Positions 1-11,125 of a stretch of DNA of 64,000 bases are shown here, piece by piece. The position numbers were made by a program, and so were the translations under genes. Every line of letters begins with the position of its first letter. The first letter of the stretch is position 1. Source of the DNA: Brevundimonas sp. UBA6550 (GTDB lineage: Bacteria > Pseudomonadota > Alphaproteobacteria > Caulobacterales > Caulobacteraceae); contig NZ_DJKE01000008.1 in NCBI RefSeq assembly GCF_002434505.1, forward strand, positions 733,300 to 797,299. The letters are read 5' to 3'. Below the pieces are notes generated by a model. It was not told where the DNA came from, searched no databases, and worked only from the letters and a program-made list of their open reading frames with translations.

Positions 1-466
1 CGGGCGTGATGGCCGCGACCGGGCTGGCCGAGGCGCCGGCGGCGGGCAGCCCCTGGAAGATGTCGTTGGCGCCGCCCAGGACGCTGACCAGATCGGTCGA
101 ACTGAACCGTCCGCCCGCCGCCGTATAGCGCGACAGCTGGTTCAGCATGCCGAACGGCACGCCGGCCGAGGCGTCGGTGCGCGAGCCGCCGAAGGCGTAG
201 TTGATGCTGCCCGTCACCGAGCCGTTGAAGTTGGCGGCGTTGAAGCCCAGCAGTTCGACGAAGGTCGGGCCGTTCGAGAACCGGCGGGCGTAGGGTGGCG
301 ACGGCGGCTGCGTGCCGCCCCAGATCAGATACAGATTGCCGTTGTCGCTGAGACTGTCGCCGAACACGACGAGACGGTTGTAGGTCTGGGCCGAGGCCGA
401 CCCTGCAAAGGCGCAGGCGGCCAGCGCCAAGGCGGCGACGGCGCCGCCGGTGATGAAGCGTGACAT
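1..466 (-). CDS. Secreted SGNH/GDSL-family esterase, partial (C-terminal part lies outside the window)
   Basis: Reading leftwards from an ATG at 466, the protein opens with an Ala-rich signal peptide ending near ASAQ, then the block I motif VFGDSLSDNG with its nucleophilic serine and, about 110 residues later, the block III motif GGANDIF. These are hallmarks of the SGNH/GDSL hydrolases, which cleave ester bonds of lipids or acylated glycans outside the cytoplasm. A strong ribosome-binding site (GGGGAGG) lies about 6 bases before the ATG and decides the start. About 155 codons are visible and the gene runs off the window, so the catalytic His block and any C-terminal autotransporter barrel, common in this subgroup, cannot be judged. 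Confidence 0.85.
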   Translation of the reverse strand, partial: MSRFITGGAVAALALAACAFAGSASAQTYNRLVVFGDSLSDNGNLYLIWGGTQPPSPPYARRFSNGPTFVELLGFNAANFNGSVTGSINYAFGGSRTDASAGVPFGMLNQLSRYTAAGGRFSSTDLVSVLGGANDIFQGLPAAGASASPVAAITP

Positions 467-580
467 ATGGATCCTCCCCAGCCGTCGTGTGTCGCGGCCG
501 TTGCGGCTGAGGATGCGCCAGTCAGCGCAGATGGCAAGATGCCGTTACGTCAGCCTTCGGAAGATTTTCCGCGCTGTGGC

Positions 581-2473
<1,893 letters not shown>

Positions 2474-2552
2474 GGGGCGCGTCTTAGCGGCCTTCGCGCA
2501 CGCAGCATAGCCAAGCCGTGCTGATGACGGCGCACAGTTGCGCTTAAACCAT

Positions 2553-2585
2553 GCCGCCCGGCGGGGATTTCACCCGCCGGGCGGC
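2553..2585 (-). terminator. Strong hairpin downstream of the 2595-3134 gene
   Basis: A perfect 13-bp stem (2553-2565 with 2573-2585) closes a 7-base loop, just after the stop codon at 2595 read leftwards. The run after it is only weakly T-rich (TGGTTTAA), so it may be an imperfect intrinsic terminator or an RNA-stabilising 3' end rather than a classical terminator. Confidence 0.6.
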
Positions 2586-2594
2586 ACGTCTATG

Positions 2595-3134
2595 TCAGAA
2601 ACGCACGATCCGGCGCACGCGGCTGTCCGGGCGGCGGCTTTCCAGCACGGCGGCGCCGACGGCGGCCGCAATGGTGGCGACGGCCAGAAGCGCCCCGCCC
2701 TCTCGCGCATGATCGCGGGCGTAGGCGCCGGCGTCATCCGCATAGCGACGTGCGGTCTTGCCGTGCTTCTTCATGGCCTTCTTGGAGCCCTTGCGAGCCG
2801 AGCGGAACCATTCGTCGGCGCGGTCGCGCGCATCATAGGCGACATCTGCGGCGCGGTGGCGAGCTTCGCGCGAGAAGTCGGCGGTCTGCTCGCCAACCTC
2901 TTCCGCCCGGTGGCGGAAGGCGTCCACCGCGTCGTGGAATCGGTCGCGCAGTTCGGCCGTATCCACCCATCCGCGCGGGTCGATGCGGGTCTTGATCCGT
3001 TGATAGCGGGTCGGGCCGGTGCGCTGCGTCAGATAGACGACCGCCACAGCGCCCAGCACCAGGGCGGCCAGGCTGCCGGCCGTGATGCCGGGATGTTTGC
3101 GAATTTCTTCAATCGGATCGATGTCGCGGATCAT
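2595..3134 (-). CDS. Helical membrane-anchored protein of unknown function
   Basis: This 179-residue protein starts at ATG 3134 (MIRDIDPIEEI), chosen because AAAAGG lies about 9 bases upstream; the longer reading to 3275 has no such signal. Residues about 21-42 are a hydrophobic membrane segment, followed by a long charged, Ala/Arg/Asp-rich amphipathic region (residues 60-145) likely to be helical, and a second short hydrophobic stretch (GGALLAVATIAAAVGAAVL) near the C-terminus, which ends in a basic tail. This resembles small DUF883/YtxH-like membrane helical proteins, but no family signature is certain. It is transcribed towards the serine-synthesis fusion gene but separated from it by a hairpin. 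No function is proposed. Confidence 0.75.
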   Translation of the reverse strand: MIRDIDPIEEIRKHPGITAGSLAALVLGAVAVVYLTQRTGPTRYQRIKTRIDPRGWVDTAELRDRFHDAVDAFRHRAEEVGEQTADFSREARHRAADVAYDARDRADEWFRSARKGSKKAMKKHGKTARRYADDAGAYARDHAREGGALLAVATIAAAVGAAVLESRRPDSRVRRIVRF

Positions 3135-3335
3135 CGGCGGGACCTTTTCGTCGGAATGGCGTGTCAGGCGGAGCGACGGCTCCGCTTGTCGCAAAAGAGC
3201 GAACCGCGCCGAAAAGGGTTCCGTCGCGCATGCGTCGCTCGGCCCTGACGCTGCGCGGGATTGCCCCCTTATCAACGGCCGCCCGGGCGCCTACATAGCC
3301 GCGATCCCGAAATAACGTCGCCAAAGGACCTCGCC

Positions 3336-4259
3336 GTGACCGATCACGCGCCCGAAACTCCCATTTCCGACGATCTGGCCGCCGCCTTCCAGATCGAGGG
3401 CTGGCCCGTGCGCGGCCGCCTGGTCCGCCTGGGCGCCGCCATCGACAGGATTCTGGCCGCCCACGCCTATCCCGAGCCGGTCGCCGCCCTGCTGGGCGAA
3501 GCCTGCGCCCTGGCGGCCCTGATCGGTTCCAGCCTGAAGTTCGAGGGTCGGCTGCTGGTCCAGGCCCAGGGCGACGGTCCCGTGCGCTATGTCGTCGCCG
3601 ACTACGGCACCGACGGCTCCTTGCGCGGCTATTGCCGCTATGACGCGGCCGAGGTGGCGGAGGCGTCGAACGGTTTCGCCCGTCCCGGCGCGCGGTCGCT
3701 GTTGGGCCAGGGCGTCTTCATCATGACCCTTGATCGCGGCCCCGACTTCGAGCGCACGCAAGGCATCACCCCCATCGAGGGCGAAAGCCTGTCGCTGGCC
3801 GCCGAACACTATTTCCAGCAGTCCGAACAGGTGCCGACCAAGGTGCGCCTGGCGGTCGGCGCGGTCGAGACCGAGGCCGGGTCGCAATGGCGCGCCGGCG
3901 GGGCGATGATCCAGATCATCGCCGGCGACGAGGCGCGTGGATCGACCGAGGAGGTGTGGGACCGCACCCGCGCCCTGTTCGGCACCCTGGCCGACGACGA
4001 ACTGATCGACCCGACGATCTCGCCCGAGACCCTGCTGTTCCGCCTGTTCCACGAGGACGGGGTGCGGCTGGAAGGCGCGCGCGAACTGACCGCCGTCTGC
4101 CGTTGCTCGCGCGATCGGATCGCCTCGGTCTTGGCGTCCTTCGATCCCGCCGAGCGGGCCGACATGCTGGAGGACGACGGCAAGATCCGCGTCACGTGCG
4201 AATACTGCGCCACAGTCTATGCGCTGGACCCCGACGAGGTGGTCGCCGAACAGATCTGA
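3336..4259 (+). CDS. hslO: Redox-regulated chaperone Hsp33
   Basis: Hsp33 is a cytosolic holdase that protects unfolded proteins during oxidative stress. Its C-terminal zinc centre must be reduced to hold it inactive: here the expected CxC (CRC) and CxxC (CEYC) pairs lie in the last 70 residues. The N-terminal domain carries family segments such as SLKFEGRLLVQAQGDGP and GYCRYD. A GTG at 3336 is taken as start because AAAGGAC sits 7 bases before it and the homology begins shortly after; this gives 307 residues, usual for the alphaproteobacterial form. An in-frame ATG-less extension back to 3261 has no ribosome-binding site. It is convergent with phoB and the two share a terminator. Confidence 0.95.
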   Translation: MTDHAPETPISDDLAAAFQIEGWPVRGRLVRLGAAIDRILAAHAYPEPVAALLGEACALAALIGSSLKFEGRLLVQAQGDGPVRYVVADYGTDGSLRGYCRYDAAEVAEASNGFARPGARSLLGQGVFIMTLDRGPDFERTQGITPIEGESLSLAAEHYFQQSEQVPTKVRLAVGAVETEAGSQWRAGGAMIQIIAGDEARGSTEEVWDRTRALFGTLADDELIDPTISPETLLFRLFHEDGVRLEGARELTAVCRCSRDRIASVLASFDPAERADMLEDDGKIRVTCEYCATVYALDPDEVVAEQI

Positions 4260-4263
4260 ACGG

Positions 4264-4295
4264 AAAAAGGGCGGCTCCGAGAGCCGCCCTTTTTT
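4264..4295. terminator. Bidirectional intrinsic terminator between hslO and phoB
   Basis: A GC-rich 9-bp stem (4269-4277 with 4281-4289) is flanked by AAAAA on one side and TTTTTT on the other, so it can end transcripts from both converging genes. It lies 5 bases after the hslO stop and 4 bases before the phoB stop. Confidence 0.9.
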
Positions 4296-4298
4296 GAT

Positions 4299-4991
4299 CT
4301 AGCCTTCCAGATCCAGCGAATAGCCCGCAGAGCGGACGGTGCGGATCGGATTGGCGCTGTCGTCGCCGATGGACAGGGCCTTGCGCAGGCGGCCGACGTG
4401 GACGTCCACCGTGCGGGCCTCGACATAGACGTCCGAGCCCCAGACCGCGTCCAGCAATTGCTCGCGGCTGAACACCCGGCCCGGGTGCTGCATGAAGTGG
4501 TCCAGCAGGCGGAACTCGGTCGGGCCGAGGTGAACCTCCTTGCCGTCGCGCTTCACGCGGTGAGACACCCGGTCGATGATGATGTCGCCGTGGTTCAGCC
4601 GGTCGTCGGCCAGACCGGGGCGAATCCGGCGCAGCACGGCGCGGATGCGGGCGATCAGTTCGACCATGGAGAAGGGCTTGGTCAGATAGTCGTCGGCCCC
4701 GGTGTCCAGCCCGCGCACGCGGTCGCTCTCCTCGCCGCGCGCCGTCAGCATGATGATCGGCAGGTTGCGCGTCTCGGCCTTGCCCCGAATGCGACGGCAG
4801 ACCTCGATGCCCGACAGTTTGGGCAGCATCCAGTCCAGCAGGACCAGGTCGGGCTGGCGCTCGTCGATCTGGAGCATCCCCTCCTCCCCGTCGGCGGCGA
4901 CGGTGACGTCGTAGCCTTCCTTTTCCAGATTGTACTGAAGCAGGGTCGCCAGTGCGTCCTCGTCTTCCATCACAAGGATATAGGGCTGCAC
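4299..4991 (-). CDS. phoB: Phosphate regulon response regulator PhoB
   Basis: An OmpR-type response regulator of 230 residues: receiver domain (residues 1-120) with acidic pocket Glu9/Asp10, phosphoacceptor Asp53 in LVLLDWMLPK, the Thr in IMLTARG and the Lys in LTKPFS; then a winged-helix DNA-binding domain with HPGRVFSREQLLDAVWG and the VDVHVGRLRKAL recognition region. PhoB activated by PhoR binds Pho boxes and switches on phosphate-scavenging genes. It is the last gene of the pstC-pstA-pstB-phoU-phoB block, 20 bases after phoU, so it is expected to be autoregulated through the Pho box upstream of pstC. Confidence 0.97.
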   Translation of the reverse strand: MQPYILVMEDEDALATLLQYNLEKEGYDVTVAADGEEGMLQIDERQPDLVLLDWMLPKLSGIEVCRRIRGKAETRNLPIIMLTARGEESDRVRGLDTGADDYLTKPFSMVELIARIRAVLRRIRPGLADDRLNHGDIIIDRVSHRVKRDGKEVHLGPTEFRLLDHFMQHPGRVFSREQLLDAVWGSDVYVEARTVDVHVGRLRKALSIGDDSANPIRTVRSAGYSLDLEG

Positions 4992-5011
4992 GTCGGGTCT
5001 CCGGTCTCGGG

Positions 5012-5737
5012 TCAGTGCGTGGAAAGGTTCGGCGTCGGATCGGAATCCTCGGCCGTGGGCTGGGCGCGCGGACGTTCGCCCAGAATGTCGTCGCCGGTGA
5101 TCTCGTAGTGGACGGTCTCGGCGATATTGGTCGCGTGGTCCCCGATCCGCTCCAGGTTCTTGGCCATGAACAGCAGATGGGTGCAGGCGCCGATCGTGCG
5201 CGGGTCGCCCATCATATAGGTCAGCAGTTCGCGGAACAGGGCGTTGTAATGCTCGTCCACCTCGTCGTCGGTCTGCCAGACGGCGACGGCGCGATCCAAC
5301 TCGGACGCCGTATAGGCGTCCAGCACGTCGCGCAGCCGGGTCGAGACCAGCCGGCCCATCCGTTCGATGGAGCGGGTCAGGGGCTGCATCGGCTCGCCCT
5401 CGGCCAGGATCAGGGCGCGTTTGGCGATGTTCTTGGCCAGGTCGCCGGTGCGCTCCAGATCGGTGGCGATCTTCATGGCGCCCAGGGTGCGACGCAGGTC
5501 GCTGGCCACCGGCTGGCGCAGGGCGATCAGGCGAATGGCCTTCTTCTCGATGTCCCGGTGCAGCGCATCCAGCTTCAGGTCGCGTTCGACCACCGCGCGC
5601 GCCAGGGCGATGTCGCGCCGGGCGACGGAGTCGATGGCGTCCGCGACCTGGGCCTCGGCCAGGCCGCCCATGCGTGCGACCTCGGCCGTGATCTGGTTCA
5701 GTTCGTCGCCATAGGCTTTGACGGTGTGCTGGTTCAT
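5012..5737 (-). CDS. phoU: Phosphate signalling regulator PhoU
   Basis: A 241-residue all-helical protein made of two PhoU repeats, with the E/DxxxD metal-binding motifs visible in both halves (for example the ERTGDLAKNIAKRA and ERIGDHATNIAE segments). PhoU links the Pst transporter to the PhoR kinase and keeps the regulon off when phosphate is plentiful. The length is normal for the family. It sits 4 bases after pstB and 20 before phoB in one transcription unit. Confidence 0.96.
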   Translation of the reverse strand: MNQHTVKAYGDELNQITAEVARMGGLAEAQVADAIDSVARRDIALARAVVERDLKLDALHRDIEKKAIRLIALRQPVASDLRRTLGAMKIATDLERTGDLAKNIAKRALILAEGEPMQPLTRSIERMGRLVSTRLRDVLDAYTASELDRAVAVWQTDDEVDEHYNALFRELLTYMMGDPRTIGACTHLLFMAKNLERIGDHATNIAETVHYEITGDDILGERPRAQPTAEDSDPTPNLSTH

Positions 5738-5741
5738 CGGA

Positions 5742-6692
5742 TTAGCCGAAGCGTCCCGTGATGTAGTCGAGCGTGCGCCGTTCGCGGGGATTCTGGAAGA
5801 TGTCTTCCGTATCGCCCGTCTCGACCAATCGTCCCATGTGGAAGAAGGCGGTCCGTTGCGACACCCGCGCGGCTTGAGCCATGGAGTGGGTGACGATGAC
5901 GATGCAGAACCGCTCGCGCAGTTCGTCGATCAGCTCCTCGATCCGCGCCGTGGCGATGGGGTCCAGGGCCGAGCAGGGCTCGTCCATCAGGATGACCTCG
6001 GGGTTCACGGCGATGGCGCGGGCGATGACCAGACGCTGCTGCTGACCGCCCGACAGGCCCATGGCCGACGACTGCAGACGGTCGGCGACCTCGTCCCACA
6101 GGCCCGCGCGCTTCAGGGCGCTTTCGACCACGCCGTCCATCTCGGACTTGGCCGAGACCAGGCCGTGGATCTTGGGCCCGTAGGCGACGTTCTCGTAGAT
6201 CGACTTGGGGAAGGGGTTCGGTCGCTGGAACACCATGCCGACGCGGGCGCGCAGCAGCACCGGGTCGATGGAACGGTCGTTGATGTCCTCGTCGTCCATC
6301 GCGATCCGGCCGGTGACCTTGGCTCCGGCGATGGTGTCGTTCATGCGGTTCATCGTCCGCAGGAAGGTCGACTTGCCGCAGCCCGACGGGCCGATCAGGG
6401 CCGTGACGGTCTTGTCCGGGATGTCCAGCGAAACGTCGTAAAGCGCCTGCTTGCCTTCGTAGAAGACCGAGACGTCGCGCGCGGCGATCTTGATCGGTCC
6501 GGTCGGCTGGGTGTCCACTACGGTCGGCGCGTTGGCGGGCGTAGCGTCTTCCACGCGCGGTTCGGCGGGTGCGGCGTTGGAGGCCGGCGCGACCTCGGGC
6601 AGGACCTGGCCGCCCATGCGCGGGGTCTGGGTCGGATCGACCGGCCCTGCGCCCGTCTGGTCCTCGGCGGAGCGGAAAATACGGAATTTCAT
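5742..6692 (-). CDS. pstB: Phosphate ABC transporter ATP-binding protein PstB
   Basis: The ATPase core shows Walker [10 protein letters not shown] (about residues 99-107), the Q-loop [11 protein letters not shown] typical of PstB, the signature LSGGQQQR, Walker [13 protein letters not shown] and the H-loop VTHSM. It powers phosphate import through PstC and PstA at the inner membrane. At 316 residues it is about 55-60 longer than usual PstB; the excess is an N-terminal Pro/Ala-rich, probably disordered tail (residues 1-62) of unknown role. The start could lie further in, but the ATG at 6692 follows pstA by 4 bases, and the tail keeps a coding-like codon pattern. Confidence 0.95.
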   Translation of the reverse strand: MKFRIFRSAEDQTGAGPVDPTQTPRMGGQVLPEVAPASNAAPAEPRVEDATPANAPTVVDTQPTGPIKIAARDVSVFYEGKQALYDVSLDIPDKTVTALIGPSGCGKSTFLRTMNRMNDTIAGAKVTGRIAMDDEDINDRSIDPVLLRARVGMVFQRPNPFPKSIYENVAYGPKIHGLVSAKSEMDGVVESALKRAGLWDEVADRLQSSAMGLSGGQQQRLVIARAIAVNPEVILMDEPCSALDPIATARIEELIDELRERFCIVIVTHSMAQAARVSQRTAFFHMGRLVETGDTEDIFQNPRERRTLDYITGRFG

Positions 6693-6696
6693 TCTC

Positions 6697-8001
6697 TTAC
6701 CACCGACGCTCGAAGCGCCGCCTCAGGATGATGGCCGCCGCGTTCATGATGATCATGAAGACCAGCAGGACGATGATCGCCGCGGCGGTGCGTTCGTGGA
6801 AGGCCCGCTCCGAGGCGTTCTCCCAGATGTAGATCAGCGACGGCAGGGCGCCGACCGGCTGGTCGATGGCGTGCGGCACGCCGGGCACGAAGCTGACCAT
6901 GCCGATCAGCAACAGCGGCGCGGTCTCGCCAAGCGCGTGGGCCATGGAGATGATGGCGCCGGTCATGACGCCGGGCATGGCCAGCGGCAGGACGTGGCTG
7001 AACACCGTCTGCGTCTTGGACGCGCCCATGGCCAGGGCCGCCTCGCGGATCGAGGGCGGCACCGCCTTCAGGGCCGAACGGGTGGCGATAACCAGGGTCG
7101 GCAGGGCCATCAGGGCCAGGACCAGACCGCCCACGATGGGGCTGGCGCGCGGCAGGTGCATCCAGTTGATGAACAGGGCCAGACCCAGGAGGCCATAGAC
7201 GATCGACGGCACGGCCGCGAGGTTGTTGATGTTGACCTCGATGATGTCGGTCAGCTTGTTCTTGGGCGCGAACTCTTCCAGCCAGATGGCGGCGCCGACG
7301 CCCAGCGGAATGGCGATCAGGGCCGTGACCAGCAACATCAGGGCCGAACCGACCACGGCGCCCAGCACCCCGGCCAACTCGGGCTGGGTGGAATCGCCGT
7401 TGGTGAACAGGGCGGTGTTGAAGTGGGCGCCGATCACGCCATCCGCCTTCATCCTGTCCAGCCAGGCGATCTGCTGATCGGACAGGCGGCGCTGATCCTC
7501 CGGCGTGGCCTTGGAGATTTCGCCCTTCAGATAAAGGTCGGCGTCATCCGACAGCGGCACCGCCAGGGGCACGGTCTCGCCGATGACCTCGCCGCGTTTG
7601 GCGACCAGATCGGCGGCGACGAACTTCAACTCAGACGAGAACAACCGCTTCATCTGCGCGGCCCTGGTCCCGGCCGCATCGTCGACGACGCCCATGCGCT
7701 TGAGCTGCTGCTCGGCGGCGATCTGTTCGAAGTTGGAGCCCTGCGGATAGGCGCGGTCGATGCGGGCGGGGTCCATATAGACCGGCACCGTCACCGTGTG
7801 GGTGTAGAAGGCCGTGTGGCCCTGTTCGACGATACGGACCAGCAAGACCGCCAAGAACAGCATGGCGGCGGCGATGGCCAGGCGGCCATACCATTTGAAG
7901 CGCGTTTCCTTGGCGTGGCGGCGCTTCAGCCCCGCACGCAGACGCTCCAGCCGCCCGGTGGCGGATGCGCCGTCGATCCGATCGGGGGTCGCGTCAGTCA
8001 T
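6697..8001 (-). CDS. pstA: Phosphate ABC transporter permease PstA (long, DUF3333-type)
   Basis: One of the two membrane subunits of the phosphate importer. The C-terminal half has the binding-protein-dependent transport fold with the EAA-type loop ([26 protein letters not shown], abbreviated at its ends). The N-terminal half has one membrane helix (near residues 45-62) and a roughly 150-residue periplasmic insertion that corresponds to the DUF3333 domain seen in alphaproteobacterial PstA; this explains the 434 residues against about 300 in E. coli. It overlaps pstC by 8 bases, suggesting translational coupling. Confidence 0.94.
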   Translation of the reverse strand: MTDATPDRIDGASATGRLERLRAGLKRRHAKETRFKWYGRLAIAAAMLFLAVLLVRIVEQGHTAFYTHTVTVPVYMDPARIDRAYPQGSNFEQIAAEQQLKRMGVVDDAAGTRAAQMKRLFSSELKFVAADLVAKRGEVIGETVPLAVPLSDDADLYLKGEISKATPEDQRRLSDQQIAWLDRMKADGVIGAHFNTALFTNGDSTQPELAGVLGAVVGSALMLLVTALIAIPLGVGAAIWLEEFAPKNKLTDIIEVNINNLAAVPSIVYGLLGLALFINWMHLPRASPIVGGLVLALMALPTLVIATRSALKAVPPSIREAALAMGASKTQTVFSHVLPLAMPGVMTGAIISMAHALGETAPLLLIGMVSFVPGVPHAIDQPVGALPSLIYIWENASERAFHERTAAAIIVLLVFMIIMNAAAIILRRRFERRW

Positions 8002-9424
8002 ATTGTTCCCGATAGGTCTGGACGATCCGGTGGGCGATGATGTTCAGCGCCAGCGTCACCAGGAACAAGGTCAGGCCCAGGCCGAAGGCCGACAGGGTCT
8101 TGGCGCTGTTGAACTCCTGGTCCCCGGTCAGCAGGGTTACGATCTGCACCGTGACGGTGGTCACCGTATCCAGCGGATTGAAGGTCAGGTTGGCGGCCAG
8201 GCCCGCCGCCATGGTCACGATCATGGTCTCGCCGATGGCGCGCGACACGGCCAGCAGCAGGGCGCCGGCGATGCCTGGCAGGGCGGCGGGCAGCAACACG
8301 CGCTTGACCGTTTCGGACTTGGTGGCGCCCATGGCGAACGAGCCGTCGCGCAGGCTCTGCGGCACGGCGTTCAGAATGTCGTCGGACAGGGACGAGACGA
8401 AGGGGATCAGCATGATGCCCATCACGGCGCCGGCCGTCAGAGCCATCTGGTTCTGCACCAGCGCCAGATACTGGCCCAGCCCGTCCAGCGGCCCGCCGAT
8501 CAGGAACAGGCCGATCTCGTTGAAGAAGACCCGCAGGATCGGCCCCACGGTCAGGGCGGCGAAGAAGCCGTAAACGACGGTCGGCACCCCGGCCAGGATC
8601 TCCAGCAGCGGCTTGATGACCGCGCGGGTCGTGCGGCTGGCGTATTCCGACAGATAGATGGCCGACAGCAGGCCGATGGGCGCGGCCACGCACATGGCGA
8701 TCACCATGATCAGCAGGGTGCCGGCGAACAGCGGCACGGCCCCGAAGGCGCCCGACGACCCCACCTGATCGGCGCGGATCGCGATCTGCGGGCTCCATTG
8801 CGTGCCGAACAGGAAGTCGAGAACCGGCACCTTCTGGAAGAAGCGGAAGCTGTCGAAGGCCAGGGAGGCGATGATGCCCAGCGTGGTCAGGACCGCGATG
8901 GCCGAGCAGACGAACAGGGCGCCGTAGATCCAGCCCTCGACCCGGTTGCGCGCGCGGGTCTTCGGCTTGATCTGGGTCATGGCGAACAGACCGCCTAAAA
9001 TGGCGGCCAGGATGGCGGCGGCGCCCCCGCCCCACGACAGGGTGCGCTCGATACGGACCATGCGGCGCGCCTCGACCGGCAGCTGTTCGGCCAGGGGGCG
9101 CTCCCAGATCTGCAGGGCGGCTTCGCCGCGACCCACGCGATAGGCGTCGGCGAAGAAGGCGTCGCGGCGGAAATGATCTAGCGAAGCGACCGCTTCAGGC
9201 GTGCCCGAGGCCGTCAGCTGACGCTGCAGCGGCGCGGAAAAGACCGAGGCCAGGACCAGCACCAGCAGCGCCGGCGCGGCCACCCAGATCAGGGCGTAGG
9301 CGCCGTGCTGGCCAGGGCGCGAATGCGGCTTGGCGCCGATCGCACGACGACGCGCCAGCTCCCGACCGCCCAGAAAGGCGGTCGCGCTCAGCGCCATGAG
9401 GATCAGCAGATAAATCCAGATCAT
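7994..9424 (-). CDS. pstC: Phosphate ABC transporter permease PstC
   Basis: Partner permease of PstA, 476 residues. The C-terminal transport domain carries the EAA-like loop (RDGSFAMGATKSETVKRVLLPAALPG, abbreviated) and six membrane segments; residues 1-200 add two extra membrane helices and a soluble region, a layout typical of alphaproteobacterial PstC. It is the first gene of the pst block; a perfect-spacing Pho box lies 105 bases before its ATG. No pstS (periplasmic binding protein) is in this window, so that gene must be elsewhere. Confidence 0.94.
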   Translation of the reverse strand: MIWIYLLILMALSATAFLGGRELARRRAIGAKPHSRPGQHGAYALIWVAAPALLVLVLASVFSAPLQRQLTASGTPEAVASLDHFRRDAFFADAYRVGRGEAALQIWERPLAEQLPVEARRMVRIERTLSWGGGAAAILAAILGGLFAMTQIKPKTRARNRVEGWIYGALFVCSAIAVLTTLGIIASLAFDSFRFFQKVPVLDFLFGTQWSPQIAIRADQVGSSGAFGAVPLFAGTLLIMVIAMCVAAPIGLLSAIYLSEYASRTTRAVIKPLLEILAGVPTVVYGFFAALTVGPILRVFFNEIGLFLIGGPLDGLGQYLALVQNQMALTAGAVMGIMLIPFVSSLSDDILNAVPQSLRDGSFAMGATKSETVKRVLLPAALPGIAGALLLAVSRAIGETMIVTMAAGLAANLTFNPLDTVTTVTVQIVTLLTGDQEFNSAKTLSAFGLGLTLFLVTLALNIIAHRIVQTYREQYD

Positions 9425-9528
9425 TCGAAGTCCGAAGCGACGCGCGCGAATCGGCGTGCGGTCCTGAACATCGGGACCGACGCGGCGCGACTACTGCCCG
9501 CGAATGGTCAGCGGATTAAGACGGGTCC

Positions 9529-9546
9529 ATGACAGTTGGGTGACAG
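9529..9546 (-). promoter_or_regulatory. Pho box upstream of pstC
   Basis: On the minus strand the 18 bases read CTGTCAC-CCAA-CTGTCAT, that is two 7-bp PhoB half-sites in direct repeat at the canonical 11-bp period. It lies between the phoR stop (9578) and the pstC ATG (9424). It should give pstCAB-phoU-phoB its own phosphate-starvation promoter in addition to read-through from phoR. Confidence 0.88.
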
Positions 9547-9577
9547 CGAAGGTTCCCGCCATCGCCGCCGGCAGAAC

Positions 9578-10975
9578 CTATCGCCGCTCGGCCGGTTGGG
9601 GGAACCAGGCGGTGAAGGCCGCCCCCATGCCCGGCGCGCTTTCCACCACCAGGCCGCCCTGGTGCCGGTTCATGATGTGTTTGACGATGGCCAGCCCCAG
9701 GCCCGTGCCCTGACGCTCGCCGCTCTTCTGACCTTCGACGCGATAGAAGCGCTCGGTCAGGCGCGGCAGATGTTCGCGCGCCATGCCCGGACCGTGATCG
9801 CGCACCGTGACGGCCGCATAGAGAACGCCCGCCGTCCGGTCCGGCGTGACCAGCGGCAGGCGCGTTGCGCCCGGCATCCGCGAGGCCCAGGCCTCGTCGA
9901 ACGACAGGTCTGACCGAACGGAAATCTCGACCGTGCCGCTGCGTGACGAATATTTGACGGCGTTGTCGAGCAGGTTCTGGACCACCTGCAGGATTTCGTC
10001 GCGGTCGCCGCTGACCGACGCCCTCGCCTCCCCCTGATCCAGGGCGATGGCGATCTGCTTTTCGCGCGTCAGGACGCTGATGGCGTCCACCACGTCTGAC
10101 GCGGCGCGATCCAGATCGACCCGGCCGGAGGGCGGAATATGTTCGTTCAGTTCGATGCGGCTGAGCGACAGCAGGTCCGCGACCAGCCGCCCCATCCGGT
10201 CCGCCTGCGCCGACATGATGTCCAGGAAGCGGTCGCGCGCCGCCACGTCGTCGCGCGCGTGCCCCTTCAGCGTCTCGATGAAGCCGCTCAGCGACGCCAG
10301 GGGCGTGCGCAGTTCGTGGCTGGCGTTGGCCAGGAAATCGACCCGCATCATCTCGGTTCGCCGCGCATCCGTCTCGTCGCGCAGAATCAAGAGCGCCATC
10401 TCTCCGCCGGGCGCGACGCCGTCGGCGACCGACAGCGGCCGGGTCCAGGCCCGCCAACGCCGATCCCTCTGGCCGCCGGTGGCGTAGTCGGTGATGCGCG
10501 AGGCGCCGCCGAACAGGGCCTCGTCCACCGCCTCCAGCACGCCCGGCTCGCGGATGACCTGGACCAGCAGGGCGCCCTGGCGCTGGATGCGCAACAGGTC
10601 GCGCGCGGCGTTGTTGGCCATGACGATGCGTCGGCCCGCGATGTCGTCCGGCTCGCCGCCGCTGACGACCAGAACCGGGTCGTCCAGCGCTTCGAACACC
10701 CGGTCCAGCAGTTCGCCGGCGGCCGCATCGGTCGGCGCATCGGCGGCTGCGCCGTCGATGGCGGCCGGGGCGGCGTCGGCCGCGCCGGGCATGTTCAACA
10801 GCCAGGCCGAAGCCGCCACGATCACGGCCCCGCCCAGCAGCCAGTTCGCCAGTTCGGGATGCAGGATCGCCAGCACCACCAGGATCAGGATGGCGACGCT
10901 GATGCTGGCCCCCACTGTCCACAACCGCGACGACGACATCGGCGCGACGGGCGAAGGCGAGATTTCATAAGGCAT
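9578..10975 (-). CDS. phoR: Phosphate regulon sensor histidine kinase PhoR
   Basis: A 465-residue membrane kinase: two N-terminal hydrophobic helices (about residues 17-62), a linker with a PAS-like region (DDPVLVVSGGE to ITDYATGG), HisKA with the phosphoacceptor His in NASHELRTPLASL, and HATPase_c with N box (QNLLDNAVKYSS), G1 (VRDHGPGM), F box and G2 (GTGLGLAIVKH). This is the PhoR layout, and its place directly before pstCAB-phoU-phoB confirms it. The start at 10975 (MPYEISPSP) is chosen by content; no strong ribosome-binding site is seen, and an ATG 12 codons later is an alternative. The open frame further upstream lies antisense to another kinase gene and is not coding. Confidence 0.93.
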   Translation of the reverse strand: MPYEISPSPVAPMSSSRLWTVGASISVAILILVVLAILHPELANWLLGGAVIVAASAWLLNMPGAADAAPAAIDGAAADAPTDAAAGELLDRVFEALDDPVLVVSGGEPDDIAGRRIVMANNAARDLLRIQRQGALLVQVIREPGVLEAVDEALFGGASRITDYATGGQRDRRWRAWTRPLSVADGVAPGGEMALLILRDETDARRTEMMRVDFLANASHELRTPLASLSGFIETLKGHARDDVAARDRFLDIMSAQADRMGRLVADLLSLSRIELNEHIPPSGRVDLDRAASDVVDAISVLTREKQIAIALDQGEARASVSGDRDEILQVVQNLLDNAVKYSSRSGTVEISVRSDLSFDEAWASRMPGATRLPLVTPDRTAGVLYAAVTVRDHGPGMAREHLPRLTERFYRVEGQKSGERQGTGLGLAIVKHIMNRHQGGLVVESAPGMGAAFTAWFPQPAERR

Positions 10976-11050
10976 GGACGGGCGGGGACCTCGAAAAATG
11001 CACGGCGATATCCGATCCTTGCACGGATTCTGTGACGGCGCTTCGACACG

Positions 11051-11068
11051 CTGACAGATCCGTGAAGC
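11051..11068 (-). promoter_or_regulatory. Possible degenerate Pho box upstream of phoR
   Basis: On the minus strand the stretch reads GCTTCAC-GGAT-CTGTCAG; one half-site is near-consensus (6 of 7) and the other weak (4 of 7), at the correct 11-bp period and about 80 bases before the phoR start. It is a candidate only. Confidence 0.3.
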
Positions 11069-11125
11069 GTCGCCGCACGGTTTCTTTAGGATTATCAGCC
11101 AGGGTGCGTCCAAGGGGGAGGCCTC

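Noticed and set aside
3261..3335. Longer start for Hsp33
   Set aside because: The extension has no ribosome-binding site and no homology; GTG 3336 has AAAGGAC.
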